64,000 bases of DNA from Endozoicomonas sp. 8E. GTDB taxonomy: Bacteria; Pseudomonadota; Gammaproteobacteria; Pseudomonadales; Endozoicomonadaceae. This document shows positions 18,404 to 26,898 of the stretch, in pieces. Each line of letters opens with the position of its first letter. Within the stretch, counting starts at the first letter, position 1. The stretch lies in the NCBI RefSeq assembly GCF_032883915.1, contig NZ_CP120717.1, forward strand, positions 6,233,501 through 6,297,500, given 5' to 3'. The position numbers and the translations under genes are program-made. The notes under the pieces are model-generated. The model searched no databases. It saw nothing but the letters and a program-made list of their open reading frames with translations, and was not told the origin of the DNA.

Positions 18404-20257
18404 CAACACACACTTTCAACAACATTGCTGTTTCTGGAGTTGTCGTTTTCTGTCATCTGTCATGCCGAACAGCGGACAGAGCATTCTACTGTCGAGCTTC
18501 AACAGATAGCAGCTTCCCCAAAACAGAGCCCTTCCATGAGGCAGGATCGAAATACGTTGCCGGGCAAACCGTCAGATATTGCCGACACATTTGGTTATAA
18601 AAGATCCAGTTCGCCGCTTGATAACAAACGACACAAAAATTACGGTTTGACCATTATTGAATCGATTTCGTGGCAATGGCTTTACGCCTCCCATCTGCTG
18701 GTTACACACGAGCTGATCCTGACGACAAAAAACGCAGCTTTTAGCTACACCCCTTATTCATGGGTGCCTGTGGGAGTGGTTGTCGCTGTCGGTTGGCTTT
18801 TAGAAAGCTATTGGAACCGCAATTCACCTTCATTTAATAGCCCAATTGCACAACAGACAGCACTTATGTTGACACAGGGGAGTCATCAGTTTGCGATTAT
18901 CACTATGATGTTTGGCAACGGACATAACCAGCAGCAAAACCGGCCATCAGAATCATCAGGCCAGCAAGCCAGTGGAGCCCTCTCCCATCCAGCAGGCTCT
19001 TTCGCCAGGCCACTCTATATTCGCCCTGGTGGCGACAATGGACCCCCTCAACAACACATACATACTTTAGGTTTAAATTGTTTCGTCTATCCCTGTCATG
19101 GCGTTTGTCAATTCCGACTATCATTGGATACAAAGGATAGTGGAACATTGAGTTTCTTTAAAAGTTCGACAGACCACACTGAAGCACCTCCCGGACAAAG
19201 CTCATGCCACAATATAGCGGATGGTTATTGCCTTCCTTGCATGGTTCTTTTTCATCCTGTATACGCTGGAGGCTACCAACAAGAGTCGCTTCTCGGACCA
19301 ATGCATGCTTATTCTGGCTATCTTCTACTCCCATTTCATCCTGGCCCACTGTCTAAGCCGCAGGCCTATGGTATCGGTGGCAACCCGAGAGGCGGGGTCG
19401 CTATAGACGAAGTCGCTCTGGATCCAGTGAGCGCAAGATCTGTCAATACAACAGGCTCTGCCGGTCCACTCAATCATGAAGGGCCAATACCCGGGAATTT
19501 GAATTTAAACACTGATGATTTTATGGACATTATTGAAGCATATGATCTACAGAATCTTCTCGAAGAAACCGGGATTTCCTTTACATATGATCAAGCAAGC
19601 AGGGTTCAAGCATCGGTAGCACCTGATAATGTCATTTCTAAAACGACAGAGTGCCAACAAACCTTGTCAGATAAAGAAACCCGGAAATTAACCTGTGATG
19701 TGACAGTCATTGAGGAGGATGACCAGCAACGGCCATGCGGAAAGGCCTGCAATAGCGCTAAAGCCCTATATCGTCACAAAAGAAGAGCCCATACCGGTCA
19801 ACAAACCTGTGACGTAGCCCTGGTCGGGGAGAATGGCAGGCCGCAGCTATGCGGATCAGTCTGCAAGAATGTCGTAGCCCTGTCAGAGCATAAAAGAAGA
19901 TACCACAACGGACAAAAAATCTGTGACCTGACCGCGATTTTAGAGAATGGTCGGCGGCGGCCATGCGGAAAGGCCTTTCAGAATGCACGATTTCTGTCGG
20001 ATCACAAAAGAAAAGTTCACATGACGCAAAAAACCTGCCACATGATAGTGATTGAAGAGGATGGTCAGCAGCGGCCATGCGGAAGGGTCTACAAAAATGC
20101 CAACTCCCTGTCGAATCACAGGCAAAGAGAGCATAACGGGCAAAAAACCTGTAACTCTCTGGTGGTTGGAAAGGATGGTAAGCTTAGGCGATGCGGGACG
20201 GTCTACAAGAATTCTAAAACCCTGTCGGATCACAGAAAAAAGCATCGAGAACGCTAA
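18398..20257 (+). CDS. Zinc-finger-array protein, paralogue 9
   Basis: 619 residues from ATT at 18398. The signal peptide is less typical (QHTLSTTLLFLELSFSVICHA), lacking a basic residue before the core. Five finger units only; units 3, 4 and 5 have Phe or Tyr where most copies have Cys, and so look more like eukaryotic C2H2 fingers. It stops at HRER, without the RKRKP tail, because a stop codon falls earlier. The bases after the stop still code a tail-like sequence in another frame, so the original tail has probably been lost. Confidence 0.78.
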   Translation: MIQHTLSTTLLFLELSFSVICHAEQRTEHSTVELQQIAASPKQSPSMRQDRNTLPGKPSDIADTFGYKRSSSPLDNKRHKNYGLTIIESISWQWLYASHLLVTHELILTTKNAAFSYTPYSWVPVGVVVAVGWLLESYWNRNSPSFNSPIAQQTALMLTQGSHQFAIITMMFGNGHNQQQNRPSESSGQQASGALSHPAGSFARPLYIRPGGDNGPPQQHIHTLGLNCFVYPCHGVCQFRLSLDTKDSGTLSFFKSSTDHTEAPPGQSSCHNIADGYCLPCMVLFHPVYAGGYQQESLLGPMHAYSGYLLLPFHPGPLSKPQAYGIGGNPRGGVAIDEVALDPVSARSVNTTGSAGPLNHEGPIPGNLNLNTDDFMDIIEAYDLQNLLEETGISFTYDQASRVQASVAPDNVISKTTECQQTLSDKETRKLTCDVTVIEEDDQQRPCGKACNSAKALYRHKRRAHTGQQTCDVALVGENGRPQLCGSVCKNVVALSEHKRRYHNGQKICDLTAILENGRRRPCGKAFQNARFLSDHKRKVHMTQKTCHMIVIEEDGQQRPCGRVYKNANSLSNHRQREHNGQKTCNSLVVGKDGKLRRCGTVYKNSKTLSDHRKKHRER

Positions 20258-20412
20258 GAGGCTACTGATGTATACCGGTACAATGACCTTAGTTCGTAAG
20301 TTCTATAAGTAATGACCCGACCAGACACCCGCTCTTTCAGCAGTTTTTGCCTAGTGCAATCTTTGACTTTTAATTAAAAGTTTTTGACAGAAAAACACAC
20401 TGACTTTCTTGA

Positions 20413-20456
20413 TCTATCCTTCCTTTCTGTAAACAAAATGCAAGGATAGAATTATT
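20413..20456 (+). promoter_or_regulatory. SD-sequestering hairpin and ATT-ATT start, paralogue 10
   Basis: Perfect stem 20413-20421 with 20442-20450. ATT-ATT at 20451-20456. An in-frame TAA lies only seven codons before the ATT, and there is no canonical start codon between it and TTG 20484, deep in the signal peptide. This is the clearest case for an ATT start. Confidence 0.62.
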
Positions 20457-22538
20457 AAATTCTCACTCTTTGCCACATCGCTGTTGCTATTGCAAATGCC
20501 GTCCCTGTCTGTCATCTGTCAGGACGAGCCGTGGACAGAACGTTTTATTGTCGAGCTTGTAGAGGACGCAGGTTCTCCAAACCAAAGTTTTTCTGTATGG
20601 CAAGACCGGCAAATATTACCGGGCAACCTGTCAGACATTGCCGAGACAAACGGCTATTCAGGATCCTTTTCGATGCCTGATGACAGACGACACAGACCTC
20701 TCAGTTACGGAGAAAAAACGCCCCTCATTGAGTCGACTTCATGGCAATGGCTTTATGCCACTCGCCTTCTGGTTAGTTACGAACTGTTCCTGACAACCAG
20801 AGATTCCTATCCCAACTTCCACCCTTATTCATGGCTACCGGCCGAGGCATCTATCGCTGTCGGTTGGCTTTTAAAAAACTACTGGAACCCGGATTCACCA
20901 CTGTTTAACCTGATTGAGCAACAGACGGCATCTATTTTGACACAAGGGGATTACCTGTTTGCAATCACCACTATGATGCCTGACTCCGGAAATGAACAAC
21001 AAGGCCAGCCATCTGAATCATCCTGCCAGCAAGCCCCAAAAACCACCACCTACCCTGCAGACCCTTTTACCACACCACAGCATCCTGGCTCAGGAGACGG
21101 CAACAGAGATCCTCAACAATACTCACATACTTTGGGTTTAAATTGTTTCTTACACCCCTGTCATGGTGTTTGCTGGTTCCGACCATCTTCCGAAAATACA
21201 CACTCAATGAGTACGGGGGCAACAACTAATGATCAATCCGGGTCACTCAATGATGATGTGCCGATGTTCAGGCATTTTCCTATCACCCCTGATGACTGGG
21301 ATATAGTCAACGGATTACTCAATCTACGTGGTCATAGTATTCTCGAAGATACCGGGGCTTCCTGTCCCCATACCAATGTCCCGCCCCAATTGGAGACTTT
21401 AAAAACACAACAAACAAAAGGATCATCACAAGGGGTTTCAGGCCCACCTCATCTTTCCCAGTCAGGCGCAATAAAAGCCACAGGCTCCAGTTCGCAACCA
21501 ACCATTGAAGAGAGTATGGTCGGGGAAAATGATCAAAAGCGACCATGCATAAAGGTCCTTAACGATACCAAAGCTCTGTCGGATCACAAAAGCAGAGACC
21601 CCACAGAACAACAAACCTGTACCGTGACCGTGATGGGGGAAGATGGCCAGAAGCAGCCATGTGGAACAGTCTGCAAAAATATTAAAGCCTTGAAGGGTCA
21701 CAAAAGAAGAAACCACACCGGGCAACAGACTTGCAACATATCAGTGGTCGAGCAGGATGGTCTGCAGTGGCCTTGCGGAAAGGTCTGCAACAATTCTCAA
21801 GGCCTGAAGGATCACAAAATAAGACACCATAGCGTGCAACGTATCTGTAGCACTACCATAATCGCGGAGAATGGCCAACAGCGACCATGCGGGAAGGCCT
21901 GCAACAATGCTCAAGCCCTGAAAGATCACAAAAGAAGACAACACTGCTCACAAAAATACTGCGACGTAACCGTCGTCGGGCAGGATGGCCTGCCACGGTC
22001 TTGCGGGGCAGTCTTCAAGAATTCTGGATCACTGTCATGTCATAAAAACAGGATCCACAGTGGGCAACAAACCTGTGACGTGACTGTGGTCAAAGAGAAT
22101 GGCCACCAGCAGTCATGCGGGAGGGTATGCAAAAATGCTCAAGCCCTGCTGAATCACAAAAGAAGCAAACACACCAGGCAACAAATCTGTCACACGAGAG
22201 TGGTCAAGGAAGATGGCCAGCAGTGGCCATGCGGGAAAGTTTTCAGGAGTGCTCAAGCCCTGTCAACTCACAAAAGCAGAATCCATAGCGGGCAACAAAC
22301 CTGTGACGCAAGATTGGTCAAGGAAGATGGCGAGCAGCGACCATGCGGGACGGTCTGTAAGAGTAAGCAGGCCCTCTCGGACCACAAAAGAAAAAACCAC
22401 ATCGGGAAACAAACCTGCAATGTAGCAGTGGTCGGGAAGAGTGGTCAGAAGCGGCCATGTGGGACGGTCTGCAAGAATGCTCGAAACCTGTTGGATCACA
22501 AAAGAGTGCATCGAAAACGCAAGCATGACGATGACTAA
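20451..22538 (+). CDS. Zinc-finger-array protein, paralogue 10
   Basis: 695 residues from ATT at 20451. Signal peptide IKFSLFATSLLLLQMPSLSVICQ; the residue after the cleavage motif is Asp (CQDEPW) rather than Ala, so cleavage may be shifted. The linker is short, without the second Cys cluster. Eight good finger units follow a ninth, degenerate first unit that lacks its first Cys (TIEESMVGENDQKRPC) and its last His. The tail is HRKRKHDDD. Confidence 0.8.
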   Translation: MIKFSLFATSLLLLQMPSLSVICQDEPWTERFIVELVEDAGSPNQSFSVWQDRQILPGNLSDIAETNGYSGSFSMPDDRRHRPLSYGEKTPLIESTSWQWLYATRLLVSYELFLTTRDSYPNFHPYSWLPAEASIAVGWLLKNYWNPDSPLFNLIEQQTASILTQGDYLFAITTMMPDSGNEQQGQPSESSCQQAPKTTTYPADPFTTPQHPGSGDGNRDPQQYSHTLGLNCFLHPCHGVCWFRPSSENTHSMSTGATTNDQSGSLNDDVPMFRHFPITPDDWDIVNGLLNLRGHSILEDTGASCPHTNVPPQLETLKTQQTKGSSQGVSGPPHLSQSGAIKATGSSSQPTIEESMVGENDQKRPCIKVLNDTKALSDHKSRDPTEQQTCTVTVMGEDGQKQPCGTVCKNIKALKGHKRRNHTGQQTCNISVVEQDGLQWPCGKVCNNSQGLKDHKIRHHSVQRICSTTIIAENGQQRPCGKACNNAQALKDHKRRQHCSQKYCDVTVVGQDGLPRSCGAVFKNSGSLSCHKNRIHSGQQTCDVTVVKENGHQQSCGRVCKNAQALLNHKRSKHTRQQICHTRVVKEDGQQWPCGKVFRSAQALSTHKSRIHSGQQTCDARLVKEDGEQRPCGTVCKSKQALSDHKRKNHIGKQTCNVAVVGKSGQKRPCGTVCKNARNLLDHKRVHRKRKHDDD

Positions 22539-22539
22539 A

Positions 22540-22833
22540 TCCGGCCAACTATTTAATAGAGACAGACATAATCTGGATGGCAATCCAGCCAATAACTGCA
22601 ACTCTGTATGCGAGGTCGCCTCAGACGGAGTCGCCAAAGACTTAATGACCATGAGTGCAGAGGCATCCTATGCAACTGCCCCCGCCGGGCAATCAGGCTG
22701 TGACATATCCGTGGTCGGGAAGGATGGTCAGTCTCAACCATGGGGGAAACTCTGCAAGAATGCTCAAGCCCTGATGAACCAAAAAAGAAAACATCGAGAC
22801 CCTAAGCCTGTTGATGTGGAATCAGGACGATGA
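22540..22833 (+). pseudogene. Relic of a zinc-finger-array gene
   Basis: Directly after paralogue 10, in a different frame, is family sequence without signal peptide or N-terminal domain: a linker fragment (DGNPANNCNSVCEVASDGVA, like paralogues 5, 6 and 11) fused to one last finger (CDISVVGKDGQSQPWGKLC, with Trp for Cys) and a tail HRDPKPVDVESGR. The stop at 22831-22833 overlaps the ATG of paralogue 11. Probably the remains of a copy deleted by recombination between fingers. Confidence 0.7.
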
Positions 22834-25013
22834 CTGAATTTGAATGCAAGGACAGAGTGATTAAACTCTTTATCTTTGCTGCACCGCTGTTGCTAATTCT
22901 GTCTTTGTCTTTCATCTGCAAGGCCGAACCGTCGACAAGACATTTTGTTGTCGAGCTTGATAAGAATACAGGTTCTCCAAAGCAGAGCTTTTCAGTAAAA
23001 CCTGACCGGCGCACTCTGCCCTGCAACCCATCTGATATGGCCAACACAGAATCCGATTCACCACCTGATGAGAAACCACACGGACTTAGCGGTTTCGCCT
23101 TAAGAACGACCCTTATTGGGTCGATTACGTGGCAATGGCTATACGCTACTAACTTGCTGGTTGGTTATGAACTGATCCTGACCATCAAAGACGCTCCTCT
23201 AAGCGCTACCCATTTTTCATGGATACCTGTAGAAGTGGTTATCGCTGTCGGTTGGCTTTTAAACAGCTGCTGGACACCTGCTTTAACGCCGTTTAACCCG
23301 ATTGAAAAGCAAGAGCTGCTTCAGGATCAGTCCTTTGCGATCACCAATGTGATGTTTGGCTCTGGATATAATCAACAGGAATACCAGCCATCAAAATCAT
23401 CCGGACAGAAACCCCCAAAGACAACTACCCACTTCACAGGCTCTTACACCAGCCCCCTGAATACCGACTATGGCAGCGGAAACAGAGGACCTCAACAACA
23501 CTTACATACATTGGGTTTAAATTGTTTCGTCTATCCCTGTCATGGCACCTGTAAACTACGACAGTCATCCGGCAGCAGCGGACCCAGTGGATATCCACCC
23601 AATTTCGTAGAAAGTTCGACAGGGCACACAGAAGCAAAATTAAAACCAGACTCATGCCCCCATTTGACTGATAGATACTGCTTTAGTTGTGTAGACTATT
23701 CTGATCCTCTAAACGCTGCAGATTCCAACCATAAACTGCCTTTCGAAACAGATCCGCCTACCATTCAAGTCCAGCACCATGCTGACCCGTTTCTTGCACG
23801 ACAAACAGCGTATAAAATTGATGAAAATTCTGCCAATACCTGTAATTCTGTCGACGAGATCGTCACAGACCCGGTGAATGTATTAGCAGCCTGTACTACT
23901 GAACCTGCCAGGCAATTTAGCTGTGTCGAAACTGTGTTCGGGAAAGATGGCCAGCCGAAACCATGCGGGTTGGTCTGCAAGAGTGCTCAGGCCTTGTCAA
24001 GACACAAAAGAAGCATCCACAGTGGACAAAAAACCTGTGACTTGACAGTGGTTGGTAAAGATGGCCAGCGGCAACCTTGCGGAAAAGTCTGCAAGAACAC
24101 TCAATCTCTGTCGTCTCATAAAAGCAGAATCCACAGCGGGCAAAAAACCTGTGACGTAATAATGGTCGGTGAGAATGGCCAGCTTCGAACATGCAAAACA
24201 GTCTGCAAGAACGCTCAATCTATATCATCACACAAAATCATATATCACTCCGAACAGCAAATCTGTGAAATAACAGTGGTCTCAGACGCTGGCTATAAGC
24301 GGCCATGCGGCTCGGTCTGGAAAAATGCTCATGCCCTGAACCAACACAAAAAAAGAAAGCATACTGGGCAAAGAATCTGTGAGGTGAGCGTGGTCGGGGC
24401 GGATGGCCTGCCAGGACCATGCAGGACGATCTGCAAGAACCACAAAGCCCTCACGGATCATAAAAGATGCGCCCACAGCGGACAAAAAATTTGCGACTTC
24501 ACCATGGCCGGGGAAGATGGCCAGCCACGGCCATGCGGGATGGTCTGCAAGAGTGCCAAAGCCTTGTCTGATCACAAAAGAAGAAATCACAGCGGGCAAC
24601 AAATCTGTGACGTAACGCTGGTCGGGGAGGATGGCCTGCCGCAGCTATGCGGGAATGTCTGCACGAGCTCCAGAGCTCTGGGGGATCACAAAAGAAGACA
24701 GCACTCAGGGCGACAAATTTGTAAAATAATCGTAGTCGGCGAGGATGGCCAACAGCGACCATGCGGAAAGTTTTGCAAGAGTACTCAACACCTGACTGAG
24801 CACAAAAGAAGAGAGCACTCAGGGCAACAAACTTGCAACATACCCGTGACCGGAGAAGATGGTCAGCTGCGACCATGCCGGATGGTCTGCAAGAGTGCTA
24901 CATCTCTGTCAGATCACAAAAAAAAACATCGAAAACGCAAGCCTGTTGATATGAACAAGAACGATAAACTTAACCCTCAAACAAGCAAGTTCTCAAAAAA
25001 GCAAATTGAATAA
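22830..25013 (+). CDS. Zinc-finger-array protein, paralogue 11 (ATG/GTG start, no leader hairpin)
   Basis: 727 residues from ATG 22830, or 718 from GTG 22857. GTG stands exactly where the other copies have the first ATT, behind AAGGA. The TCTATCCTT arm is absent because the upstream DNA is the relic gene. Signal peptide IKLFIFAAPLLLILSLSFICKA/EPS. Linker with the second Cys cluster (SCPHLTDRYCFSCV). Nine finger units, many with the linker HSGQKIC or HSGQKTC; unit 4 has Trp at the Phe position. Tail HRKRKPVDMNKNDKLNP. ATG 22830 overlaps the relic's stop, so translational coupling is possible. Confidence 0.82.
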   Translation: MTEFECKDRVIKLFIFAAPLLLILSLSFICKAEPSTRHFVVELDKNTGSPKQSFSVKPDRRTLPCNPSDMANTESDSPPDEKPHGLSGFALRTTLIGSITWQWLYATNLLVGYELILTIKDAPLSATHFSWIPVEVVIAVGWLLNSCWTPALTPFNPIEKQELLQDQSFAITNVMFGSGYNQQEYQPSKSSGQKPPKTTTHFTGSYTSPLNTDYGSGNRGPQQHLHTLGLNCFVYPCHGTCKLRQSSGSSGPSGYPPNFVESSTGHTEAKLKPDSCPHLTDRYCFSCVDYSDPLNAADSNHKLPFETDPPTIQVQHHADPFLARQTAYKIDENSANTCNSVDEIVTDPVNVLAACTTEPARQFSCVETVFGKDGQPKPCGLVCKSAQALSRHKRSIHSGQKTCDLTVVGKDGQRQPCGKVCKNTQSLSSHKSRIHSGQKTCDVIMVGENGQLRTCKTVCKNAQSISSHKIIYHSEQQICEITVVSDAGYKRPCGSVWKNAHALNQHKKRKHTGQRICEVSVVGADGLPGPCRTICKNHKALTDHKRCAHSGQKICDFTMAGEDGQPRPCGMVCKSAKALSDHKRRNHSGQQICDVTLVGEDGLPQLCGNVCTSSRALGDHKRRQHSGRQICKIIVVGEDGQQRPCGKFCKSTQHLTEHKRREHSGQQTCNIPVTGEDGQLRPCRMVCKSATSLSDHKKKHRKRKPVDMNKNDKLNPQTSKFSKKQIE

Positions 25014-25103
25014 ATAATGGCCTGATCCGATAACTGTTCTTTCAAGAGGTTTTGACCGATGCTGCCATTGGTTTTAACAAAAATTTTTTGACAAAAAAAC
25101 AGG

Positions 25104-25219
25104 CTTTTTCACTGCCCCTCTTTATTCTGACTCTGACAAGACCTTGATTGGGGTGGATGAACAGCCACGTCGATGCACAAAGGTCTGCCCAGAGCAAGCT
25201 TTGGCTATTAACTAAAGGT
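25104..25219 (+). pseudogene. Second small relic of a zinc-finger-array gene
   Basis: In the spacer before paralogue 12 a short frame reads FFTAPLYSDSDKTLIGVDEQ followed by PRRCTKVCPEQALAIN and a stop. It joins the TGSF..PLYSDS segment of the N-terminal domain directly to a damaged finger (IGVDEQPRRCTKVC). The rest has been deleted. Confidence 0.6.
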
Positions 25220-25250
25220 CTTTATCAGACAAACACACCTAATTTTTTGA

Positions 25251-25295
25251 TCTATCCTTTCTCTCTGTAGGCAGCAACTCAGGGACAAGATTATT
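25251..25295 (+). promoter_or_regulatory. Degenerate leader hairpin, paralogue 12
   Basis: 5' arm TCTATCCTT (25251-25259) intact. The 3' side AGGGACAAGA (25281-25290) pairs only in two short blocks (TCC/GGA and CT/AG). ATT-ATT at 25290-25295. Confidence 0.4.
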
Positions 25296-26825
25296 AAACA
25301 CTCATTCCTTTCAGCAACTCTGTTGGTGCTACCATTTTTGTCTTTCATCTGTCAGGCCGAGACATGGACAAATTCTTTTGTTGTCGCGCTTGAGCAGGAT
25401 AAAGGTTCTCCAAATCTGAGCTTCTCTATAAAGCGTGACCCGCGCGCATTGCCCGGCAATCCGCCAGAAACAGTCGACACAAATAGCCATGTAGGGCCAA
25501 CCTTTGCGACTAATAAAAAACGACACATATCGGGCAGTTACAGCTTAGCAACGACTCTTATTGAGTCGATCTCATGGCAGTTGCTTTACGTCACTAACCT
25601 GCTGTTTGCTTACGAACTGATCCTGACCACCAGAGACCCCCCTATAAGCGCTACCCCTTATTCATGGCTTCCAGCCGAAGTGCTGGTCATTGTTGGTTGG
25701 CTTTTGAAAAGCTACTGGAACCCTGATTCACTGCTATTAAATACGACTGAGCAACAGGAGACGAGTCAGGATAGCCCGTTTTCGAGCATCATTATGATGG
25801 TTGTTCCTGATCCTGAACAAGGCCAACAACAACGCCATTCATCAGGATCATCCGGTCATAGATCCTCAGGGACAAGCCACTATCATACAGGCTCTTCCTA
25901 TAGCCCACCGCCTTCTGGCTCTGGCGATGGCAACGGAGGTTATCAGCAAAACCAACATACACTGGGATTAAATTGTCTGGTCTGTAATGGCATTTGCCGC
26001 TTGCGACCATTATCCGACAGCAGGATGCGCGCTGAATGGACAATGGATTCACCAGAACGTTCGACAGGCAACACAGTATTTAATGACCTGTCTGACGTTC
26101 AACTTCAAGTTACTTCTGAACAGCCGTTTCAGGAGCACTACATTGACTCCCTCCCTTTTGTCGGGGTCGCCTCAGACGGGGTCGCCTCGGGCTCAGTGAT
26201 TACAGGGGCGGCCTATAACGAGATACCCAATCGTGAAGTACCAGCGCCCTGGAATTTGCCTTCCAGCAATGATTTTACTGGCATTGACGGGCAAATTGAC
26301 CTTCAGAATCCTCACGAACAAGACGAGTTTTTCATTAACCTTTCCCATTCAGAGACACAACAAACAACCACTGAATCATTCCATTCGAATCGCAACCAAA
26401 CTAATGTTTCCCAGACAGGAGCAACACAATATATAAACGACAAAAGTATATCAACTTGTAACATAATAGTGGTAGGAGAGGATCGTCAGTCACGGCCATG
26501 CGGGGAGGTCTTTCATAGTGCCAAGGCCCTGTCGCTTCACAAAAACAGATACCACACCGGGGAACAAACCTGTGACGTAAACGTGGTCGAAGAGGGTGGC
26601 AGGTCACAGCCATGCGGAAGAGTCTTCAAGAGTGCCGAATCATTGTTGTCTCACAAAAGCAGATTCCACAGCGGAAATAAAACCTGTAACGTGATCGTGG
26701 TTAGTGATGGCCGGTCTCGACCATGCGGGAAGATCTGCAAGAGTGATCAAGCCCTGTTTGATCACCAGAGAGAGCACCGAAAACGCACGCATGACGATGT
26801 GGATAAGAACAATGACTTTCCCTGA
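25290..26825 (+). CDS. Zinc-finger-array protein, paralogue 12 (three fingers)
   Basis: 511 residues from ATT at 25290, the shortest copy. Signal peptide KHSFLSATLLVLPFLSFICQA/ETW. The conserved Cys motif of the linker is shortened to LNCLVCNGIC. The GVASDGVASGS repeat near 26160 is the same unit as in paralogue 5. Only three finger units; the first two have Phe at the classical position, and the third has lost one residue in the Cys-Cys gap (C-X12-C). The tail is HRKRTHDDVDKNNDFP. Confidence 0.8.
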   Translation: MIKHSFLSATLLVLPFLSFICQAETWTNSFVVALEQDKGSPNLSFSIKRDPRALPGNPPETVDTNSHVGPTFATNKKRHISGSYSLATTLIESISWQLLYVTNLLFAYELILTTRDPPISATPYSWLPAEVLVIVGWLLKSYWNPDSLLLNTTEQQETSQDSPFSSIIMMVVPDPEQGQQQRHSSGSSGHRSSGTSHYHTGSSYSPPPSGSGDGNGGYQQNQHTLGLNCLVCNGICRLRPLSDSRMRAEWTMDSPERSTGNTVFNDLSDVQLQVTSEQPFQEHYIDSLPFVGVASDGVASGSVITGAAYNEIPNREVPAPWNLPSSNDFTGIDGQIDLQNPHEQDEFFINLSHSETQQTTTESFHSNRNQTNVSQTGATQYINDKSISTCNIIVVGEDRQSRPCGEVFHSAKALSLHKNRYHTGEQTCDVNVVEEGGRSQPCGRVFKSAESLLSHKSRFHSGNKTCNVIVVSDGRSRPCGKICKSDQALFDHQREHRKRTHDDVDKNNDFP

Positions 26826-26898
26826 ACTGACACCCGCTCCTGCATGAGGTTTTGTCTGGTGCAACCTTTGGTTTTGAACACTAGAATGCAAGGGTGGA

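Noticed and set aside
1117..24876. Long open frames on the - strand and in other + frames across the finger arrays
   Set aside because: They repeat the 114-bp period of the fingers, have no starts with ribosome binding sites, and their length follows from repeat composition.
2400..25260. A shared sigma-70 promoter in the AAAAACACACT-ATTTTCTTGATC block before each array gene
   Set aside because: The block is conserved, but no -35/-10 pair with acceptable spacing fits all copies, so no promoter is claimed.
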